Shown here: piece by piece, positions 1 to 8,840 of the stretch
How positions within the stretch are numbered: position 1 is the first letter of the stretch
Layout of the letters: each line of letters starts with the position of its first letter
Assembly: GCA_016699045.1 (NCBI GenBank)
Contig: CP064957.1
Coordinates: 682,001 to 746,000, forward strand
Source of the DNA: a bacterium
GTDB lineage: Bacteria > Babelota > Babeliae > Babelales > RVW-14
Length of the DNA stretch: 64,000 nucleotides
Direction: 5' to 3'
The notes under the pieces: generated by a model
The model's database searches: none
What the model was told of the DNA's origin: nothing
Seen by the model: the letters and a program-made list of their open reading frames with translations, nothing else
Made by a program: the position numbers and the translations under genes

Positions 1-199
1 CCTTACCTCTATTAATCAAGCAGTTTACCACTCAACCGCAGCCCCACAGTACAGCAAGGCTCATGGGATTTCAATTTATGTGCCACGCAAAAAAATTCAT
101 AGTTCATATGCAAAAACTATGTTTGCTAACGATAGTTTATGGCTTCATTTTTTAGAAACCTTCTTTACATCTTATTACAACTTTACTGAAGAAGACTGA
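1..199 (+). CDS. Clostripain-like (C11) exported protease, C-terminal fragment
   Basis: The window opens inside a reading frame that runs from base 2 to the TGA at 197-199 (65 residues visible). The fragment contains GISIYVPRK followed by SYAKTMFANDSLWLHF. This closely parallels the C-terminal ends of the next two genes (GLTIYYPKK...TMFAQDTFWLSF and GISIYFPTA...TTFYQQSQWINF). It is therefore the third member of a tandem C11-type family. The catalytic region lies outside the window, so activity cannot be judged. The next gene starts 2 bases after the stop, which suggests co-transcription. Confidence 0.75.
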   Translation, partial: LTSINQAVYHSTAAPQYSKAHGISIYVPRKKIHSSYAKTMFANDSLWLHFLETFFTSYYNFTEED

Positions 200-201
200 T
201 C

Positions 202-1410
202 ATGAAAACAACATCAAGACTTAGCATCACACTCATTATTTTTACGACTACCTTAAATGCTCAAGCTGACTGGACTCTCTTAAACTATATTGAAGCAAAT
301 AACAACATTGCATCGTCTGCTCAAAAAAATATTGATGTAATGAAAGCCATTGGCTCAACAAAAAACGTTAATATTTTAGTTCAACATTCTGAACCAACCA
401 AAGCGCATCGGTACAGAATAAGCCAGGATGGTAGCGCACAAAACGCACCATTTAACAAAGAAATGGGCGTAAGCCCTGAGCAAGAACTGGTCAACGCGAT
501 CCAATGGGCTCACACGAACTATCCCGCAAAGCACTTTATGCTTATTTTATGGAGTCATGGCACCGGCATTATTAACGAAGAAAAAAACAAAAAAATTTAT
601 GCTCAACATCGACAAAAATATACGCACACACGCGCCATTCTTTACAATTATCATCATGAAACTTTTTTAAGCCATCAACAACTCGAAAACGCCTTAAAAC
701 GTATCAAAACTATTCGTGGCAAAAATATTGATATTATTGGCATGGACGCTTGCCTCATGGGAAGTTTAGAAGTTGCCTATCAAATAAAAGATTATGCCGA
801 TTATTTCATTGCTTCAGAAAACGTTGAACTAACACCCGGCTGGCTTTATGCCGGATTTTTACGCAGGCTTGTTGAACAAAATAGTATGACACCTGTTCAA
901 CTCATGAATATTATTGTTTCTTCATTTTCCAGCGCCAATACAACACGCAGCGCTCGCTACACATTATCAGGGACAAAATTGAGCAATCTTAACGACTTGC
1001 CTGAAAAAATAAATGCTGTTATTGAAGCTTTTTATGCAAGTCAAGAAATAGTAGGAACCGATATTGAAAAAGTTTTGTATACCGCTTATGCAGCAACCAA
1101 CCAGTTTGATAAGCTTGGCTACCTGGACGCTCACCATCTTTTTTTTAATATGGCATACGGCATCGAAAAGTTTGCCAAAAAAAGAACTGCTCATGATCAA
1201 GAAATCCTCAAAAACCTAGCCATTAAATTGCATACTCTTTGTTCAAGTATTCGCAAAGCAGTTGTAGTAAACAAAACCGGCATTTTATACAAAAAATCAA
1301 AAGGGCTTACAATCTATTATCCAAAAAAATCACTTCATCCATCATACCGCTCTACCATGTTTGCACAAGATACTTTCTGGCTCTCATTTATTCAAGAACA
1401 TCGTCCTTAA
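202..1410 (+). CDS. Exported clostripain-family (C11) cysteine protease
   Basis: This 402-residue protein begins with a signal peptide (residues 1-22, hydrophobic core ITLIIFTTTL, ending near NAQA). It has the two hallmarks of the clostripain/C11 peptidase family: a His in LILWSHGTG (H119) and a Cys in IIGMDACLMGSLE (C184), the expected His/Cys dyad. C11 enzymes usually cleave after basic residues and often mature by self-cleavage; that specificity is family knowledge and cannot be read here. The gene sits directly behind a paralog fragment and is followed by another paralog, so this is a tandem array of exported proteases. A role in acting on host or environmental proteins is an inference from the export signal. 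Confidence 0.85.
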   Translation: MKTTSRLSITLIIFTTTLNAQADWTLLNYIEANNNIASSAQKNIDVMKAIGSTKNVNILVQHSEPTKAHRYRISQDGSAQNAPFNKEMGVSPEQELVNAIQWAHTNYPAKHFMLILWSHGTGIINEEKNKKIYAQHRQKYTHTRAILYNYHHETFLSHQQLENALKRIKTIRGKNIDIIGMDACLMGSLEVAYQIKDYADYFIASENVELTPGWLYAGFLRRLVEQNSMTPVQLMNIIVSSFSSANTTRSARYTLSGTKLSNLNDLPEKINAVIEAFYASQEIVGTDIEKVLYTAYAATNQFDKLGYLDAHHLFFNMAYGIEKFAKKRTAHDQEILKNLAIKLHTLCSSIRKAVVVNKTGILYKKSKGLTIYYPKKSLHPSYRSTMFAQDTFWLSFIQEHRP

Positions 1411-1516
1411 GCTTCTTATCTTAATTATTAATCTCAACTCTTGATTACGCGTTATGCAGATTTTTAAACTTGGCCAGTTGTTCTGGAATGAGTTACCCGT
1501 AATCAAGGAGACATTT

Positions 1517-2758
1517 ATGAAAAAACGTTTTTTAGTGCCTTTTGTATGCATTCTTATTTTGACGCAACAAACGGCAAGTGCAATAGCCGAATGGACCGTT
1601 TTAACATATATACAAGCGGACAGCAATCTTGCTCCCTATGCCTATACCAACATTAACGACATGCAAAAAGTTGGTTCAACCTCAAATGTCAACATTATCG
1701 TTCAATGGGACCAACCAAACAATAATAAAACATGGCGATACAAAATAAACAAAGGCTCCCGCACAGAGGTTGGCTCATTGAATACTGAAATGGGGCATCA
1801 ACCAGCTCAAGAACTTATTACATCTTTGCAATGGATTAAAGCCAACTATCCCGCAAAGAAATACGCTCTCATTTTGTGGGACCATGGCATGGGCGTACTG
1901 GACAGATCGCAGAACAATACCGTACCCTCACATTCATGGCTCACGCTACCAGGACACAATAACGTGCCACACAACAATGAACGCGGCATTTTATACGACT
2001 ACACACAAGGAACATTTTTAAACAACCCAGATCTTTTAACGGTTGTCCAGCAAGCGCAGAGCATTCTTGGCCAAAAGCTTGATATCTTGGGCATGGACGC
2101 CTGCTTAATGGCAATGCTGGAAATAGCAACTCAAGTGAAAGATAACGCAAACTATCTTGTCTCTTCTGAAGAAACTATCCCAGGTTACGGCTGGCCATAT
2201 TCACAATTCTTGGCCCCGCTGGTAGCAAATCCAAAACAATCAGCATTAACACTCTCTCAACGAATGGTTACTGCATACAAAAATTACTACAAAAAGGTAG
2301 ACTCCGCAACAACGCTTTCTTCAATTGATCTCAGCAAAGTAGCAGCGCTAAACACAGCGCTCAATAATGTTGTTCAAGCAATTAGCAACATAGCGCAAAA
2401 CAATCCAGTGGAAATGCAAAATATGATCACGGCAGCTTATGCTCAATCAACCAGCTTTGCTATCAGTAGCTATATTGATTTATACACCTTCTTCAGCAAG
2501 CTTTCGTTACAAGCAAAAGCGTATCGTGCACAAAACAAAGCTCCTCGCATTAACGTAACCCCGCTACAAACAGCACTCACTGCAGGCATGAAAGCAATTA
2601 CCAATGCCGTTGTTGCAAATGGGACTGGCTCTGCTTATCCTAATGCCAAAGGAATCTCTATTTACTTCCCAACAGCCCTACCACTCGGCCCTGGCTACAA
2701 TGCAACAACGTTTTATCAACAATCACAATGGATTAATTTTTTAAATACCTACGCTTAA
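1517..2758 (+). CDS. Exported clostripain-family (C11) cysteine protease, paralog 2
   Basis: The ATG at 1517 is chosen because AAGGAG at 1505-1510 lies just upstream and because it places a signal peptide (MKKRFLVPFVCILILTQQ...ASA) at the N terminus. An in-frame upstream ATG at 1454 would bury that signal. The protein is 413 residues long, with C11 catalytic residues H123 (LILWDHGMG) and C196 (ILGMDACLMAMLE). It is clearly related to the preceding gene but has a longer loop between the His and Cys motifs (residues about 130-160, His/Pro/Asn rich). The ankyrin gene follows after 17 bases, so the two probably share a transcript. Confidence 0.86.
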   Translation: MKKRFLVPFVCILILTQQTASAIAEWTVLTYIQADSNLAPYAYTNINDMQKVGSTSNVNIIVQWDQPNNNKTWRYKINKGSRTEVGSLNTEMGHQPAQELITSLQWIKANYPAKKYALILWDHGMGVLDRSQNNTVPSHSWLTLPGHNNVPHNNERGILYDYTQGTFLNNPDLLTVVQQAQSILGQKLDILGMDACLMAMLEIATQVKDNANYLVSSEETIPGYGWPYSQFLAPLVANPKQSALTLSQRMVTAYKNYYKKVDSATTLSSIDLSKVAALNTALNNVVQAISNIAQNNPVEMQNMITAAYAQSTSFAISSYIDLYTFFSKLSLQAKAYRAQNKAPRINVTPLQTALTAGMKAITNAVVANGTGSAYPNAKGISIYFPTALPLGPGYNATTFYQQSQWINFLNTYA

Positions 2759-2775
2759 TTTAAGGAAATAATTGT

Positions 2776-3390
2776 ATGAAAAAAATAATAGAAAGCACTC
2801 TTGTTCTTGGTTGCTTTATATCGTCATGCTTTGCCGTGGAAAACAAACTAACACTTGAACAAAAAGCCAAAACCGTAAATCATCAAAAATTATCAACAGC
2901 CGTCTCAACACACAATCAATCATTTTTGAATAAATTTATTAATTCTGCCAACGTTAATTCTCACGATACTGAGAGCAATACTTTGCTGCATCAAGCAGCC
3001 AAACTTGGCAACGAACAAACGGTATCGCTTTTGCTCAACAAAAAAGCTAACCCTAATGCTGCCAACAATAAAAATAAAACACCTCTTCATATGGCCGCAA
3101 AAACAGGAAATAGCAAGATTGTTGCAGCGCTCATTGCCAGCAAAGCAAAAGTAAATGCAAAAACAGCTAAAGACAAAACAGCTTTACATTACGCAGCGGC
3201 AAAAGGAAGTAAAGATATTACAGCAATTCTTATTTCTCAAGGTGCCGATACAACAATTTTTGACAAATTTGCACGAACTCCAATGCACACTGCCATTGAA
3301 AACAATCACCTTGAAATTATCAAACTTCTCGACGCGTACGCTCAAGCGTTAGCGAAAAACCCCACTACCACAAGAAGTATCGACAACTAA
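2776..3390 (+). CDS. Exported ankyrin-repeat protein
   Basis: A 204-residue protein with a signal peptide (residues 1-20, ending SSCFA). About four ankyrin repeats cover residues 70-195, recognisable from NTLLHQAAKLGN, TPLHMAAKTGN, TALHYAAAKGS and TPMHTAIENNH, each followed by a second helix and a turn such as KANPNAAN. Ankyrin repeats mediate protein-protein contacts and carry no catalysis of their own. An exported copy in a bacterium with this gene content could be a periplasmic or secreted binding partner or effector, which is inference. AAGGAAA at 2762-2768 serves as the ribosome binding site. A strong hairpin follows the stop. Confidence 0.85.
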   Translation: MKKIIESTLVLGCFISSCFAVENKLTLEQKAKTVNHQKLSTAVSTHNQSFLNKFINSANVNSHDTESNTLLHQAAKLGNEQTVSLLLNKKANPNAANNKNKTPLHMAAKTGNSKIVAALIASKAKVNAKTAKDKTALHYAAAKGSKDITAILISQGADTTIFDKFARTPMHTAIENNHLEIIKLLDAYAQALAKNPTTTRSIDN

Positions 3391-3396
3391 AAAACC

Positions 3397-3447
3397 TATG
3401 ATGCAAAGCTTGCGGCCTTAAAATAAGGCCGCAAGCTTTGCATCATA
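3397..3447. terminator. Perfect 24-bp inverted repeat, probable terminator
   Basis: The arms 3397-3420 and 3424-3447 are exact reverse complements around a 3-base AAA loop. The stem starts 6 bases after the ankyrin stop codon. No long T-run follows (only TCTTAA), so it may act as a strong RNA 3' end or processing hairpin rather than a textbook intrinsic terminator. Confidence 0.6.
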
Positions 3448-3468
3448 TCTTAATCAAGGCAAACCGTC

Positions 3469-5691
3469 ATGAATTATTTTTATAGATTCAAAATTCTCTT
3501 TCTTGTCGTAAATATTTTTGCAGCAAGCTGCTCAGCTGCCGGCAACGCCAATAAACAACTCACTGATCTAAGCCTGTCACTTCAAGCCTTAAAAACAAAA
3601 CTTGCATCACTTGCAGTATCGCTGTCATCATTACAACCAACATATCCACCTCAAAAATCTCACTACATACAGCCAGAAAGAGTTTTTGGATCTATCTATG
3701 CAAAAAAACCAACCATCGTTCATACGCCGCCACATTGCTCTTATGACAATACTCCAGACAATCAAGAAGGTATTTTTATTTATGACGTCGTTGTTCTTAC
3801 ACAAAAAGCTCCTTGGAGCGCATGGTCAAATGATCCAGCCGTGCAACAACTGTTGAAAGATATTGGTAAACCAAATGCCCCTTCAACGTATCTACTACAA
3901 CACTTCGGCTGCGATTTTCATTCAATCAAAAATGCCATATACCTAAGCAAATTATTATCATATCCGCCTCAAAATTTTGATCAAAAAGAAAATCATTTAA
4001 TTGAAAACTTTCAAAAACCGTTAAAACTCATGAAACATTTCGAATTTACCAAAAACGGCAAAAAATCTTGGGGAACTTCATGGATTGAACGACGTAAACA
4101 ATCTCCACCGCCAGGGCAGTCATACGCTCAAAACGCCACTCCTCTTGATCTTATTTACACACCAACCGGCTTACCGGTAGATCTTGAAGCTTTAAGAGAC
4201 AACATCAGTCAAAACAAAATTTCTACACCAAAATTTTCACCAAACTATATGCAAAATACTTTTATTTTAGAATCTCAAATGGGCATAACGGGTGAGCCAT
4301 ACCTCACAGGAAATCTAGAAAAAGACAATCAATGGTTAACCGAAAACGATGTTAAAAAACTTATACAGATCGCACAACTCTTTAAAAAAGAAAAATCCAT
4401 TGTAATTCCTATCATTTGGTCATATGCCCAGCTGTATGGCAATCGTCACTGGATCACTCTTATTCTCAATAAATTTTCTGACATCGAAGAACTTCTTCTT
4501 GCTGATAGCTGGCGAACCACCAAAGCGTATAATAAATACTTAACTTCATTGCTCATTGCCTGGATAAAAAAACCAGAAGAAATGGTAAAAAAATATATTG
4601 CACTAAACGGATCATCAGAAAAATTTAAACAAGAAATAAAAAACTTAATGGACCAAGAATCCGATAAAACATTAGCCGACACTCAAAAAATTCTTGATCA
4701 TCTAAAAACAAAAATCCTTACAAACGGTCAGTCTGACGAAGCAAAAAATATCTACCACATTAAAGTCGTCCCACAATACAATTGTATTTATCCAGATTTT
4801 TCATGTGGTTACCATGCCTTAGTCAATGCCATAAATCTTTCAAAATTATGGGAAGGAAAAAGACAAACGCTTCCTGACAATCAAGAATACATCTCCGCTT
4901 TTAATCAAAGAATCAATCAATGGAAACAATATATAGAAAATTCAGCTGATGCTTTTGGGGACAAATATAACTGGCAAGCAAATGGCGGAGACTTATCAAC
5001 TACTTATTTAGATTTTATAAAAAATTTTGATACAGACATCAAAGAACTTATCGCAAATAAAGAGATTATTTATTTTCCCTACTCATCATCTCTTTATAAT
5101 ATTTCAAATCTCAAAGCAGAAGAAAATATTGAGCCTGATTTTATACCGTGCTTAGAAAATTTTTATACTAAAGATTCGGCATTGTTGTTTTGGACTCTTG
5201 GCCTAGCCGAGCACTATTACCTTCTTTGTGCGGCAAAACGCCATGGACAAATTTATTTTATTTTTTGTGACTCTTTAAACAAACCAAATCTCATCTCTTC
5301 AGAACAAACAATCATTAAAAAAATTTGCGATACAATAAAAGGAAATATAACTATTGCGCAGCTTTTTACTAATACTTATCTAGAGCAAAATCAATTGTGC
5401 GATTTTACGGACTACGGCACCATAATTACGTTTCATAAAACAATACAAGACGAAATTTTGTATAAATACAAAAATCCTAAATATCAAATGAAATGGTCTG
5501 ACATTGATGAAAACCTCCGCAAGAGCTACCTTAATAAAATCACGACAATCCTACAAACAAGCTATTCCGGGCAACAAAAGCCTGCAGAAAACTATAATAA
5601 TATTCCTGCAAATGAGGAACAAAAGCGAATCCTTCGCCTACTGTTCGTCCTTAGAGATTTTTTTGATCATGGTGGACCCCTTGACAACTAA
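3469..5691 (+). CDS. Exported protein with duplicated papain-like Cys/His/Asp domains
   Basis: A 740-residue protein with an N-terminal signal (hydrophobic residues 8-20, then a Cys at 21 in a weak lipobox). I do not recognise a named family. Internally it contains two related halves: F-x-C-x2-H-x3-NAI-x-LSKL occurs around C148 (GCDFHSIKNAIYLSKL) and again around C446 (SCGYHALVNAINLSKL). Each half then has a His in a beta-like segment (H327 in NRHWITLIL; H582 in EHYYLLCAA) and an Asp about 19 residues later (D346 in LLLADSW; D601 in FIFCDSL). The order Cys, His, Asp with these contexts resembles papain-fold peptidases, including the CGYHALxN look of Josephin-type deubiquitinases. Protease or deubiquitinase activity is inference only. 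Confidence 0.6.
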   Translation: MNYFYRFKILFLVVNIFAASCSAAGNANKQLTDLSLSLQALKTKLASLAVSLSSLQPTYPPQKSHYIQPERVFGSIYAKKPTIVHTPPHCSYDNTPDNQEGIFIYDVVVLTQKAPWSAWSNDPAVQQLLKDIGKPNAPSTYLLQHFGCDFHSIKNAIYLSKLLSYPPQNFDQKENHLIENFQKPLKLMKHFEFTKNGKKSWGTSWIERRKQSPPPGQSYAQNATPLDLIYTPTGLPVDLEALRDNISQNKISTPKFSPNYMQNTFILESQMGITGEPYLTGNLEKDNQWLTENDVKKLIQIAQLFKKEKSIVIPIIWSYAQLYGNRHWITLILNKFSDIEELLLADSWRTTKAYNKYLTSLLIAWIKKPEEMVKKYIALNGSSEKFKQEIKNLMDQESDKTLADTQKILDHLKTKILTNGQSDEAKNIYHIKVVPQYNCIYPDFSCGYHALVNAINLSKLWEGKRQTLPDNQEYISAFNQRINQWKQYIENSADAFGDKYNWQANGGDLSTTYLDFIKNFDTDIKELIANKEIIYFPYSSSLYNISNLKAEENIEPDFIPCLENFYTKDSALLFWTLGLAEHYYLLCAAKRHGQIYFIFCDSLNKPNLISSEQTIIKKICDTIKGNITIAQLFTNTYLEQNQLCDFTDYGTIITFHKTIQDEILYKYKNPKYQMKWSDIDENLRKSYLNKITTILQTSYSGQQKPAENYNNIPANEEQKRILRLLFVLRDFFDHGGPLDN

Positions 5692-5710
5692 TCTCTAACA
5701 AAAAAAACAA

Positions 5711-5740
5711 AGCCTCTCGCTCAAATCGAGGGGCTTTTTT
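5711..5740 (+). terminator. Intrinsic terminator after the duplicated-domain gene
   Basis: GCCTCTCG and CGAGGGGC form an 8-bp stem (one G-T pair) around the CTCAAAT loop and are followed by a T6 run. It closes the transcript of the 740-residue protein. Confidence 0.8.
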
Positions 5741-5818
5741 AATTGCCACCTAAAAAAAATTATGCTTATACTTATGGGGAAAATTACTACGCAACTGCCC
5801 GCCAATTATGGAGAGCTT

Positions 5819-6448
5819 ATGAGCCAAACAACCCCCAAAAACATCCCCATTACAAAAAAAGATGAAAAAATATTAGTTGTTCCTGCTCGCAAGCTTTTTT
5901 CGAGCAGTTCTATCAATGGCTTTCATCCACTTAAAGATTTTGATTTTTATGCCAATCTTATCGCCACCAACAAGGAATTTTTATGGCGTTCAGCCATGGA
6001 AGAGGATGTTACTTACAAACAAATTATCCCTTACCTTATTTTTACACACGAAAATAGATATTTTTTAATGCAACGTAAAGCTGGAGCAAGCGAACAACGG
6101 CTCAAAAACAAACATACGCTGGGCATTGGTGGGCACATCCGCGAAGACGATATTACCGGCAGCGATATTATTGATTGGGCAAAACGCGAGTTTCACGAAG
6201 AAGTTAACTATGAAGGTAAGCTTGATGTTGAAATTTTAGGTTTGATCAACGACGAAAGCAACGATGTTGGGATGGTTCATACCGGCTTTGCTTTTTTGTT
6301 AAAAGGCGATAATCCAAACATCAGCGTACGCTCTGAGCTCAAAGAAGGGCATTTACTCACCCTCGAAGAATGCACCAATTTCTATGATGCTATGGAAACA
6401 TGGACACAATTGGTCTTTAATTATTTGAAGGAACGAAATAATGGCTAA
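5819..6448 (+). CDS. Nudix hydrolase / predicted phosphoesterase
   Basis: The ATG at 5819 is preferred because GGAGAG lies just upstream; a frame-matched ATG at 5762 lacks a binding site. The 209-residue product carries a Nudix box spread over LGIGGH...REFHEEVNYEG (about residues 101-131) with the REFHEEV metal-binding core. The flanking YKQIIPYLIF, RYFLMQRK and METWTQLV segments resemble the predicted phosphoesterase subgroup of Nudix proteins (COG4112-like). Nudix enzymes hydrolyse nucleoside diphosphates linked to another moiety; the substrate here is unknown. The stop overlaps the start of the MazG-like gene by 8 bases, so the two are translationally coupled, with transketolase next. Confidence 0.8.
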   Translation: MSQTTPKNIPITKKDEKILVVPARKLFSSSSINGFHPLKDFDFYANLIATNKEFLWRSAMEEDVTYKQIIPYLIFTHENRYFLMQRKAGASEQRLKNKHTLGIGGHIREDDITGSDIIDWAKREFHEEVNYEGKLDVEILGLINDESNDVGMVHTGFAFLLKGDNPNISVRSELKEGHLLTLEECTNFYDAMETWTQLVFNYLKERNNG

Positions 6449-6778
6449 AGAAATTATTCATCATAAAATCGTTCGTAATAATGTACCTACTCTCTTAGAA
6501 CAAAAAAGATTACAGCAACGACCCGAGTGCTCACTGATAATCTTGAAGTCGAATGGGCGTTGACCAAAAAACTTGCAGAAGAAACACAAGAATTTATCGC
6601 TGCAGCGCCAGCACAACAACTGGAAGAATTAGCAGACGTTCTTGAAGTTATTCATGCCATCTTGGCAGCAAAAAAGATTCCTTTCGAAGTTCTTGAACAA
6701 GCACGCTTGGATAAAAAACACCGCAATGGCAGTTTTTCGCACAACATATTTCTGATCAAAACAGTAGAACAAGGGTAA
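6441..6778 (+). pseudogene. MazG/HisE-like pyrophosphohydrolase, interrupted by a frameshift
   Basis: From the ATG at 6441 (SD GAAGGAA) the frame reads MAKEIIHHKIVRNNVPTLLEQK, the usual N terminus of small phosphoribosyl-ATP pyrophosphohydrolase-like proteins. It then goes out of register near the A6 run at 6502-6507. In the neighbouring frame the protein resumes as KKITATTRVLTDNLEVEWAL... and continues to 6778, with the all-alpha MazG metal motif EETQEF...EELADVLE. One extra A in the run would restore a roughly 113-residue protein. Family members hydrolyse nucleotide triphosphate-type substrates (house-cleaning). It lies between the Nudix gene and transketolase in one operon. Real decay, ribosomal slippage at AAA and a sequencing indel are all possible. 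Confidence 0.7.
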
Positions 6779-6782
6779 CGCA

Positions 6783-8669
6783 GTGAATAAAGACCAACGC
6801 CTTTTTCTTGAAAATAAAGCACTCAACATTCGCATTGATTCTATTCGCGCAACATCAGCCAGCAAATCAGGGCACCCTACTTCCTGCCTTTCTGCTGCTG
6901 ACATTATAGCGGCTCTCTTTTTCAATGTTCTTAAACATGATTTAAAAAACCCTAAAGCCGCCAATAACGATCGATTCATTCTTTCCAAGGGCCATGCAAT
7001 TCCAGTTGTATATGCCGCCTACAAAGCACTGGGCATCATCAACGATCATGAATTGTTGAGCCTACGAAATTTTGATTCCATTTTGGAAGGCCACCCAACA
7101 CCACGCTTTATGTACAACGAAGCAGCAACGGGATCACTAGGGCAAGGCTTGGGCATTGGCGTTGGTATGGCACTGCACGCAAAACATTATGGACTCAAAT
7201 TTACCACATACGTCATGATGGGCGACGGCGAAATTGCCGAAGGTTCCATTTGGGAAGCAGCAGACTTAGCTGCTCATTACAAACTCAATAACTTGGTTGG
7301 CATTGTAGACTGCAACCGCTTGGCACAATCTGAACCAGCTATTAACGAACACAACGTTCAAAAAATTGCCGCAAAATTTGAAGCCTTTGGCTGGAAAGCA
7401 TATATTATCAATGGTCATGATATGACCGAAATTGTAAAAACACTTCACGAGGCACAACACAGCGAACAACCGGTTGTTATTGTTGCCAAAACATTTAAAG
7501 GATACGGGCTCGATTCATGCTCAAACAAACCAGGCTTTCATGGTAAACCGTTTAGCGTAAACGAAGAGCACGCAGCTATTGAAGCACTCAAAAGTACGTT
7601 CAAAGAAGCATATGAATATAATCATAACCTTGAACATCGCACCATTCATTTTCCTGAAACAACCAACATGTGCTTTCAAAAGAAGCAACCAGACATTGAG
7701 CTCGATCTTACGCAAGACCCACAATTAATGCACTTTCAGAACAACGAAAAAATCGCTACGCGCCAGGCTTTTGGCTATGCACTAGCCGCACTTGGCCGCG
7801 CAAGCAAGGCAGTAATTGCTTTGGATGCCGACGTTAAAAACTCAACCTACACCGAATATTTTGAACAAGAATTTCCTGAGCGCTTTATTCAATGTTTTAT
7901 TGCCGAACAAAATATGGTCAGCGTTGCAACGGGCTTGCAAGCACGCGGCAACATACCTTTTGCAGCAACCTTTGCTGCTTTTTTCACGCGCGCTCACGAC
8001 CAAATTAGAATGGCGGGCATTGGTCGCAATGCGCTACGTTTGTGCGGCTCGCATGTCGGCGTTTCGATTGGCGAAGACGGCCCTTCGCAAATGGGACTTG
8101 AAGATATTGCGCTTTTCAGAGCGCTCCCAAACTCAATCGTTTTATACCCAAGCGACGGCGTTTCAACCTACAAACTAACACAAGAAATGGCTAACTATCA
8201 CGACGGTATTTCGTACCTGCGCACAACGCGGGCAGCAACGGCCAACTTATACGACACGTGCGAAAAATTCCCTATTGGCGGCTGCAAGGTTTTGCATGAA
8301 AGCGAGCAAGACATTGCCTGCGTTATTGGCGCCGGCATTACACTGCATGAGGCATTAAAAGCCTATAAGCTGTTAAAGGAAAAAGGTATTCACATTGCCG
8401 TCATCGACTTGTATTCCGTTAAGCCGATCGATACAAAAACCATCTTGCGCGTTGCAAAAAAAGCTCATCACGGCATTATTACGGTCGAAGATCATTACAG
8501 CCAGGGCGGTCTTGGTGAAGCGGTAGCACATGCGTTGGTTAATGAAAACGTTGCCATCAAGAGCCTCGCGGTCAAGCATTTTTCGCGCTCTGGCAGCCCA
8601 AGCAGGCTTTTGGCCGATGCAGACATAGATGCTGAAAAGATTGTTCAAACAATCGAATCAATGCGATAA
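6783..8669 (+). CDS. tkt: Transketolase
   Basis: A 628-residue, full-length transketolase starting at GTG 6783. It transfers two-carbon ketol units between sugar phosphates in the non-oxidative pentose phosphate pathway, using thiamine diphosphate and Mg2+. The TPP motif is visible as GDGE at 147-150 with the distal Asn in IVDCN (N178). The substrate-channel segments SKSGHPTS (about 27-34) and LSKGHA (68-72) are present. The second half contains FIAEQNMVSVATGL with the catalytic Glu, and a C-terminal domain starting near IGGCKVL. It is last in an operon with the Nudix and MazG-like genes, 4 bases after the latter. It supplies ribose-5-phosphate and erythrose-4-phosphate. Confidence 0.95.
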   Translation: MNKDQRLFLENKALNIRIDSIRATSASKSGHPTSCLSAADIIAALFFNVLKHDLKNPKAANNDRFILSKGHAIPVVYAAYKALGIINDHELLSLRNFDSILEGHPTPRFMYNEAATGSLGQGLGIGVGMALHAKHYGLKFTTYVMMGDGEIAEGSIWEAADLAAHYKLNNLVGIVDCNRLAQSEPAINEHNVQKIAAKFEAFGWKAYIINGHDMTEIVKTLHEAQHSEQPVVIVAKTFKGYGLDSCSNKPGFHGKPFSVNEEHAAIEALKSTFKEAYEYNHNLEHRTIHFPETTNMCFQKKQPDIELDLTQDPQLMHFQNNEKIATRQAFGYALAALGRASKAVIALDADVKNSTYTEYFEQEFPERFIQCFIAEQNMVSVATGLQARGNIPFAATFAAFFTRAHDQIRMAGIGRNALRLCGSHVGVSIGEDGPSQMGLEDIALFRALPNSIVLYPSDGVSTYKLTQEMANYHDGISYLRTTRAATANLYDTCEKFPIGGCKVLHESEQDIACVIGAGITLHEALKAYKLLKEKGIHIAVIDLYSVKPIDTKTILRVAKKAHHGIITVEDHYSQGGLGEAVAHALVNENVAIKSLAVKHFSRSGSPSRLLADADIDAEKIVQTIESMR

Positions 8670-8673
8670 AAAG

Positions 8674-8752
8674 AAAAGAACGACAAAAGTTTAGTTATTG
8701 CTTGCAAAAATCGTTAAATATGGCAGAATAACTCTACTCAAGTCGTTCTTTT
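8674..8752. promoter_or_regulatory. 11-bp inverted repeat enclosing a possible tRNA-Asp promoter
   Basis: AAAAGAACGAC (8674-8684) and GTCGTTCTTTT (8742-8752) are exact reverse complements 57 bases apart, located between tkt and tRNA-Asp. Between them TTGCAA (8702-8707) and CAGAAT (8724-8729) are spaced by 16 bases and could be the -35 and -10 of the tRNA. The repeat might instead form the 3' end of the tkt transcript. Both readings are tentative. Confidence 0.3.
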
Positions 8753-8763
8753 GACTTATTTTA

Positions 8764-8840
8764 GGGGCTGTAGCTCAGTTGGTTAGAGCGTCCGTCTGTC
8801 ACGCGGAAGGTCGCGGGTTCGAGTCCCGTCAGCCCCGCCA
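8764..8840 (+). tRNA. tRNA-Asp (GTC)
   Basis: A cloverleaf with 7-bp acceptor GGGGCTG/CAGCCCC, D-arm GCTC..GAGC, anticodon loop CTGTCAC with anticodon GTC, T-arm GCGGG-TTCGAGT-CCCGT, and an encoded CCA at 8838-8840. Confidence 0.96.

Noticed and set aside
1454..1516. N-terminal extension of the second C11 protease
   Set aside because: It has no ribosome binding site and would hide a clear signal peptide that begins at 1517.
6502..6508. A-AAA-AAG as a classical programmed -1 frameshift heptamer
   Set aside because: The heptamer is not in the required phase relative to the upstream frame, so only single-codon slippage would work; an indel is simpler.
6629..6988. 119-residue minus-strand frame
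   Set aside because: It lies over the MazG-like and transketolase genes in antisense, with no family features.
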